From Clostridia bacterium (GTDB lineage Bacteria; Bacillota; Clostridia; Oscillospirales; Acutalibacteraceae), in the NCBI GenBank assembly GCA_017397655.1, contig JAFQIG010000002.1:1-38101 (forward strand): 38,101 nt of DNA, written 5' to 3'. A program made the position numbers and the translations under genes. Of the stretch, positions 34,469 to 38,101 are shown in pieces; position 1 is the first letter of the stretch; each line of letters begins with the position of its first letter. The notes under the pieces were generated by a model that saw nothing but the letters and a program-made list of their open reading frames with translations, ran no database searches and had not been told where the DNA came from.

Positions 34469-34506
34469 AAGGGGATTCCTGCAGTTATTACTGTCGGAAT
34501 CCCCTT
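34469..34506. terminator. Terminator between carboxypeptidase and LRR protein genes
   Basis: A perfect 11-bp stem AAGGGGATTCC/GGAATCCCCTT (34469-34479 with 34496-34506) with a small inner hairpin. The T-run is weak on both strands, but the place between convergent genes suits a bidirectional terminator. Confidence 0.7.
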
Positions 34507-34544
34507 GACTTATATCGTTTTATACAATATCGGTATAAAGATTT

Positions 34545-37500
34545 TTAATACCAGATCCAGCCGAACAGCAGAATAACGATAATCCACTGCCACCATGTAT
34601 ATCTGACTTTTACGGTGATCGTATCGGAAATATCTGTTCCTTCTACGGTTGCGGTGATTTTAACCTGGCCAAACTTCGTGAACTTTATATTGCAGCTTCT
34701 TGTATCCGTCGAAGCAGAAATATCTGCCTTGCCTGACGTTACCGTCCAGTTGATCTTTGCGTTTTCAGGAATGCTGCGGCTGACAATTTCAACTGTTGCG
34801 GACTCTTTGTAGAATACTCGTACGGGATTACCCTTGATTCTCAGTGAGAATGAAACCGTCGGGATAACCGCTTCTTCCAGAATCTCTCCGCATACAGTAC
34901 ATTTCTTGACCTTGAGTCCTGTTTCGCTCTCTGTCGGGTGTACTGCAATTTCCCACTCGCCCGGAGTGTGACCGAGCTTACCGATTGTTTCTGTAGCAAT
35001 TACCTCTTTACAGACGGCACACTTCTGAACCTTTTCGCCTTCCTGTGTGCAGGTTGCAGGTGTTACTGTTTCCCATTCACCGGGAGTATGACCGAGCTTG
35101 CCGATTGTTTCAGTAGCAATAACCTCTTTACAGTCGGCACACTTCTGAACCTTTTCTCCGTCCTGTGTACAGGTTGCAGGTGTTACCGTTTCCCACTCAC
35201 CCGGAGTATGACCGAGCTTGCCGATTGTTTCTGTGTCAATAACCTCTTTACAAACGGCACACTTCTGAACCTTTTCGCCTTCCTGTGTGCAGGTTGCAGG
35301 TGTTACTGTTTCCCACTCACCCGGAGTATGACCGAGCTTGCCGATTGTTTCAGTAGCAATAACCTCTTTACAGTCGGCACACTTCTGAACCTTTTCGCCT
35401 TCCTGTGTACAGGTTGCAGGTGTTACTGTTTCCCACTCACCGGGAGTATGACCGAGCTTGCCGATTGTTTCTGTGTCAATTACTTCTTTACATACGGCAC
35501 ACTTCTGAACCTTTTCGCCTTCCTGTGTGCAGGTTGCAGGTGTTACTGTTTCCCACTCACCGGGAGTGTGGCTGAGCTTGCCGATTGTTTCTGTGTCAAT
35601 CACTTCTTTACATACGGCACACTTCTGAACCTTTTCTCCTTCCTGTGTGCAGGTTGCAGGTGTTACCGTTTCCCACTCACCCGGAGTGTGGCTGAGCTTG
35701 CCGATTGTTTCTGTGTCAATAACCTCTTTACAGACGGCACACTTCTGAACCTTTTCGCCTTCTTTTGAACAGGTTGCAGGTGTTACCGTTTCCCATTCAC
35801 CCGGAGTGTGGCTGAGCTTGCCGATTGTTTCTGTGTCAATAACCTCTTTACAGACGGCACACTTCTGAACCTTTTCGCCTTCCTGTGTGCAGGTTGCAGG
35901 TGTTACTGTTTCCCACTCACCCGGAGTGTGGCTGAGCTTGCCGATTGTTTCTGTAGCAATAACCTCTTTACAGACGGCACACTTCTGAACCTTTTCGCCT
36001 TCTTTTGAACAGGTTGCAGGTGTTACTGTTTCCCATTCACCCGGAGTATGCGGAATAACAGAGATAGCTTCTGTATAGCTGTAACCGCAATCACACTTAT
36101 ATGTGCGTACGCCCGTTTCCGTACAGGTCGGATCGGTTGTCACGCTTGATTCATATTCGTGAGGACGGAAATGAATCTTTGCACTTGTCAGGCTGCTGTT
36201 GTAGGTGTCAACAGTAATTGCCTTCCAGTATGTATCGCAATTGTCGTAATATACATCGGTAAGGCTCTCGCAATCGTTGAATGCCTTTTTGCCGATATTT
36301 TTTATGGTAGTGGGGATTGTAACGGATGCAACGCCTTTACACTCATTGAACATAAGAGCGCCGATTCTTATTACACCTTCGGAAATAATGATTTCTTTGA
36401 CGGAATTACGACTCAGATACCAAGGAGTATACTTGTAATAAGTATCTGTTTTTACTGTAGAATCGCTGTAATTACGCAATGTACCGTTACCCTTTGTCAG
36501 AGTAATCTTTTCGATTTTGGTACAACCCGAGAAAGTGAGTGCGCTGTTGAAAATTCTTGCTGCAGCGGGCATTGTAAGATCTTTTATTCCGGTACAGCCC
36601 CAGAACGCCTTGTCGCTGATGAGAGTAACGGAATCGGGAATAACAACCGTTGCAAGTGCCGTACACTGATAGAATGCGCTGTCACCGATAGTTGTAACAC
36701 CCTCGGGAACAGAGTACGATGTACCCGTGTTACCTGCAGGATAGCGGATAAGAAGCTTTTTGCTCTTGTCAAACAGAACGCCTCGCTCATCGCTTGAATA
36801 ATTCGTATTACCCGCATCTACGGTTATTGCCGCAAGGCTGTTACAATCCGAAAAAGCAAGCTCGCCGATGGTTGCAACGGAAGCGGGAATTGTCACGCTC
36901 GTAATATTATCGGAGAATCTGAATGCGTTTGCACAGATTTTCGTAACACTGTCCGGAATCTGATAGCTGACAGCCTCGCTTGCAACGGGATACTGAATAA
37001 GCTCTGTTTTGTCTTTGTTGAACAATACACCGTTTTCGTCATTTGAATACTTTGTGTTGCTCTCGTCTACCGTAATAAAAGAGAGTGACGAACAGTTGAA
37101 AAATGCACCTGTTCCGATGCTTGTAACGGAAGCGGGAACGATGACACTCTCTATACTGTCACAAGAATAGAACGCATCGTCGCCGATTGTCTTGACGCTG
37201 TTCGGAATATTGACTGTTGAAAGAGCATCACAGTCATAAAATGCGCCGATACCGATATCCGTTACCGATGCAGGAACGCTAACGCTCTCAAGCTTGTCGC
37301 AATTCTTAAATGCATATGTTTTCAGGATTTTAACCGTATCGGGAATCTGATACGAAGTATTGGTATTATTTGCAGGATACTGAATAAGCTCGGTTTTTCC
37401 CTCGTTGAACAATACGCCGTTTTCATCGCTTGAATAATATGTATTATTCTCATCAACGGTTATGCTCTTGAGGTTGTCACAATCGTTGAAAGCAAATTCT

Positions 37501-37850
37501 GCGATGCTTGTGACGGATGCGGGAATGTTCACAACGGAAAGGCTGTCATAATTATAGAACGCATAATCGCCTATGCTCGTGACACCGTTTGTGATGTTGA
37601 CTGTTCTGATGGAGCTTTTGTACGAACGCCACGACGGATAATCCGAGGTTGTCCAGTTATCCATGTCGCCCGTACCGCTGATTTCAAGCACACCTGTCAG
37701 GGTATCAAGTGACCAGACAAGCGCCGTGCCGCATTCCCCCGTGTGGGTTGCCGCCTCGGCATCAAATGCAAACGGAATACCCATCTGCGATACACCGAGA
37801 AGTGACAGTACAAGTACAACTGACAAAAATTTTTTCATCATATTTTTCAT
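34545..37850 (-). CDS. BspA-like leucine-rich repeat surface protein with nine 40-residue Cys repeats
   Basis: A 1101-residue cell-surface protein. Start ATG 37850 is chosen because AAGGGGG lies seven bases before it; an in-frame upstream start at 37895 lies inside the promoter. A signal peptide is cut near residue 33 (AEA-A). Residues 34-560 are LRR_5-type repeats (such as IPASVTSIGTGAFFNCSSL) alternating with DENNTYYSSDENGVLFN modules. A Cys-containing linker follows, then nine tandem 40-residue units from residue 601 to 960 that start HTPGEWETVTPATC and contain KCAVCKEVI; a tenth is diverged. An Ig-like domain leads to a C-terminal membrane segment WWQWIIVILLFGWIWY without the usual positive tail or LPXTG. 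Binding or adhesion is a likely role; the ligand is unknown. Confidence 0.9.
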   Translation of the reverse strand: MKNMMKKFLSVVLVLSLLGVSQMGIPFAFDAEAATHTGECGTALVWSLDTLTGVLEISGTGDMDNWTTSDYPSWRSYKSSIRTVNITNGVTSIGDYAFYNYDSLSVVNIPASVTSIAEFAFNDCDNLKSITVDENNTYYSSDENGVLFNEGKTELIQYPANNTNTSYQIPDTVKILKTYAFKNCDKLESVSVPASVTDIGIGAFYDCDALSTVNIPNSVKTIGDDAFYSCDSIESVIVPASVTSIGTGAFFNCSSLSFITVDESNTKYSNDENGVLFNKDKTELIQYPVASEAVSYQIPDSVTKICANAFRFSDNITSVTIPASVATIGELAFSDCNSLAAITVDAGNTNYSSDERGVLFDKSKKLLIRYPAGNTGTSYSVPEGVTTIGDSAFYQCTALATVVIPDSVTLISDKAFWGCTGIKDLTMPAAARIFNSALTFSGCTKIEKITLTKGNGTLRNYSDSTVKTDTYYKYTPWYLSRNSVKEIIISEGVIRIGALMFNECKGVASVTIPTTIKNIGKKAFNDCESLTDVYYDNCDTYWKAITVDTYNSSLTSAKIHFRPHEYESSVTTDPTCTETGVRTYKCDCGYSYTEAISVIPHTPGEWETVTPATCSKEGEKVQKCAVCKEVIATETIGKLSHTPGEWETVTPATCTQEGEKVQKCAVCKEVIDTETIGKLSHTPGEWETVTPATCSKEGEKVQKCAVCKEVIDTETIGKLSHTPGEWETVTPATCTQEGEKVQKCAVCKEVIDTETIGKLSHTPGEWETVTPATCTQEGEKVQKCAVCKEVIDTETIGKLGHTPGEWETVTPATCTQEGEKVQKCADCKEVIATETIGKLGHTPGEWETVTPATCTQEGEKVQKCAVCKEVIDTETIGKLGHTPGEWETVTPATCTQDGEKVQKCADCKEVIATETIGKLGHTPGEWETVTPATCTQEGEKVQKCAVCKEVIATETIGKLGHTPGEWEIAVHPTESETGLKVKKCTVCGEILEEAVIPTVSFSLRIKGNPVRVFYKESATVEIVSRSIPENAKINWTVTSGKADISASTDTRSCNIKFTKFGQVKITATVEGTDISDTITVKVRYTWWQWIIVILLFGWIWY
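34971..36050 (-). repeat. Nine tandem 120-bp repeats inside the LRR protein gene
   Basis: The unit recurs exactly every 120 bp with only scattered differences, most of them silent or limited to a few residues (TQ/SK, E/D, VID/VIA, CAV/CAD, KLS/KLG). Each unit encodes 40 residues with three cysteines. A diverged tenth unit runs on to about 34854. Near identity points to recent expansion by unequal exchange or slippage. Confidence 0.95.
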
Positions 37851-37893
37851 CTGTATTCCCCCTTGAAAAATACATTTTTCCTTATACAGAAAC

Positions 37894-37922
37894 ATTATAT
37901 ATCATTTATCACAATTAGTCAA
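37894..37922 (-). promoter_or_regulatory. Promoter of the LRR protein gene
   Basis: On the minus strand TTGACT (37922-37917) and TATAAT (37899-37894) lie 17 bp apart, about 45 bases before the ATG. Confidence 0.82.
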
Positions 37923-37962
37923 ATGTTTTGAATGTTTTTTGTAAAAAAATTGTAAAGCTCAA

Positions 37963-38099
37963 TATACTTTTTGAAAAGGCAATTAATATGGTTTTGAAAG
38001 GAATCTTTTCGCCACAACTGCGTTAAAAATCATTGAAATAGCCTCGTATTTCCGCTGATTTTTGCCTTGTTGTGACAAAAATCTTCTCTTTCAAAACTG
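37963..38099 (-). repeat. Right copy of terminal inverted repeat, foldback element
   Basis: Exact reverse complement of positions 1-137; two more bases follow (38100-38101) before the window ends. The hairpin of the left copy maps here to 37991-38097. It lies upstream of the LRR gene promoter, separated by about 40 A/T-rich bases, so it is an intergenic insertion here as at the left end. Confidence 0.8.
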
Positions 38100-38101
38100 C
38101 G

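Noticed and set aside
34938-36008. Long open frames on the plus strand across the LRR repeat array, with their own Cys-rich repeats
   Set aside because: They mirror the repeats of the minus-strand gene, have no ribosome site, and the minus-strand gene has promoter, signal peptide and known domains.
34971-36050. Regular 120-bp spaced repeats as a CRISPR array
   Set aside because: The whole unit is repeated with no unique spacers, the period is a multiple of three and the reading frame continues through all units; no cas gene is present.
1-38101. Whole window as a transposon or integrative element because of its terminal inverted repeats
   Set aside because: The content is core metabolism and housekeeping genes with no transposase, integrase or transfer gene; the repeats look like dispersed intergenic elements at contig ends.

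Overview
The window looks like a 38.1-kb piece of a Clostridia (Firmicutes) chromosome, probably a gut member of the Oscillospirales/Ruminococcaceae type. The reasons are a Gram-positive style of surface protein (lipobox lipoprotein, VanY-type carboxypeptidase, BspA-like leucine-rich repeat protein with a Trp-rich C-terminal anchor), the single-chain PurL of Clostridia, the PurF that keeps its Fe-S cysteines, and many clear sigma-A promoters with TTGACA-like and TATAAT boxes 17 bp apart. Species cannot be named from this sequence alone. Most of the content is ordinary chromosome; no phage, transposase, CRISPR or plasmid gene was seen.

Layout. (1) 1-137: one copy of a foldback repeat whose exact inverted copy closes the window at 37963-38099. 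(2) 286-7025 (+): arginine operon argG-argH-argF-carB behind a consensus promoter, ended by two strong palindromes that also serve the convergent purine operon. (3) 17640 down to 7113 (-): purine operon purE-purF-purM-purN-purO-AICAR transformylase-purD-purL. Its leader holds a ZTP riboswitch with an overlapping terminator. The last two steps are done by two separate proteins (PurO and a stand-alone AICAR transformylase) rather than by bifunctional PurH. (4) 17987-20770: two convergent genes for exported proteins of unknown function. (5) 22974 down to 21085 (-): membrane protein with RING-like and zinc-ribbon domains, then galU. (6) 23161-25478 (+): prfB without the usual frameshift site, a cyclase-family hydrolase and a phosphoglycosyltransferase. 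(7) 25563-25637: tRNA-Thr(CGT). (8) 25767-30566 (+): phosphohexomutase, a 76-residue membrane protein, a DUF4838 protein and cysK. (9) 30771-30893 (-): a 40-codon membrane ORF with its own promoter and ribosome binding site. (10) 32456 down to 30984 (-): a GH5 enzyme without a signal peptide. (11) 33372 (-) and 33540 (+): divergent lipoprotein and VanY-like carboxypeptidase genes. (12) 37850 down to 34545 (-): a 1101-residue LRR surface protein with nine near-identical 120-bp repeats.

How it fits together. The arginine operon turns ornithine and carbamoyl phosphate into arginine, but the glutaminase subunit CarA and the ornithine branch must be encoded elsewhere. The purine operon covers most steps from PRPP to IMP; purC, purB and purK are not here. 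The ZTP riboswitch senses derivatives of ZMP (AICAR ribotide), which is the substrate of the operon's own AICAR transformylase, so the switch should raise expression when 10-formyl-THF is short. GalU, the phosphohexomutase and the phosphoglycosyltransferase together suggest supply of UDP-glucose and lipid-linked sugars for envelope polymers.
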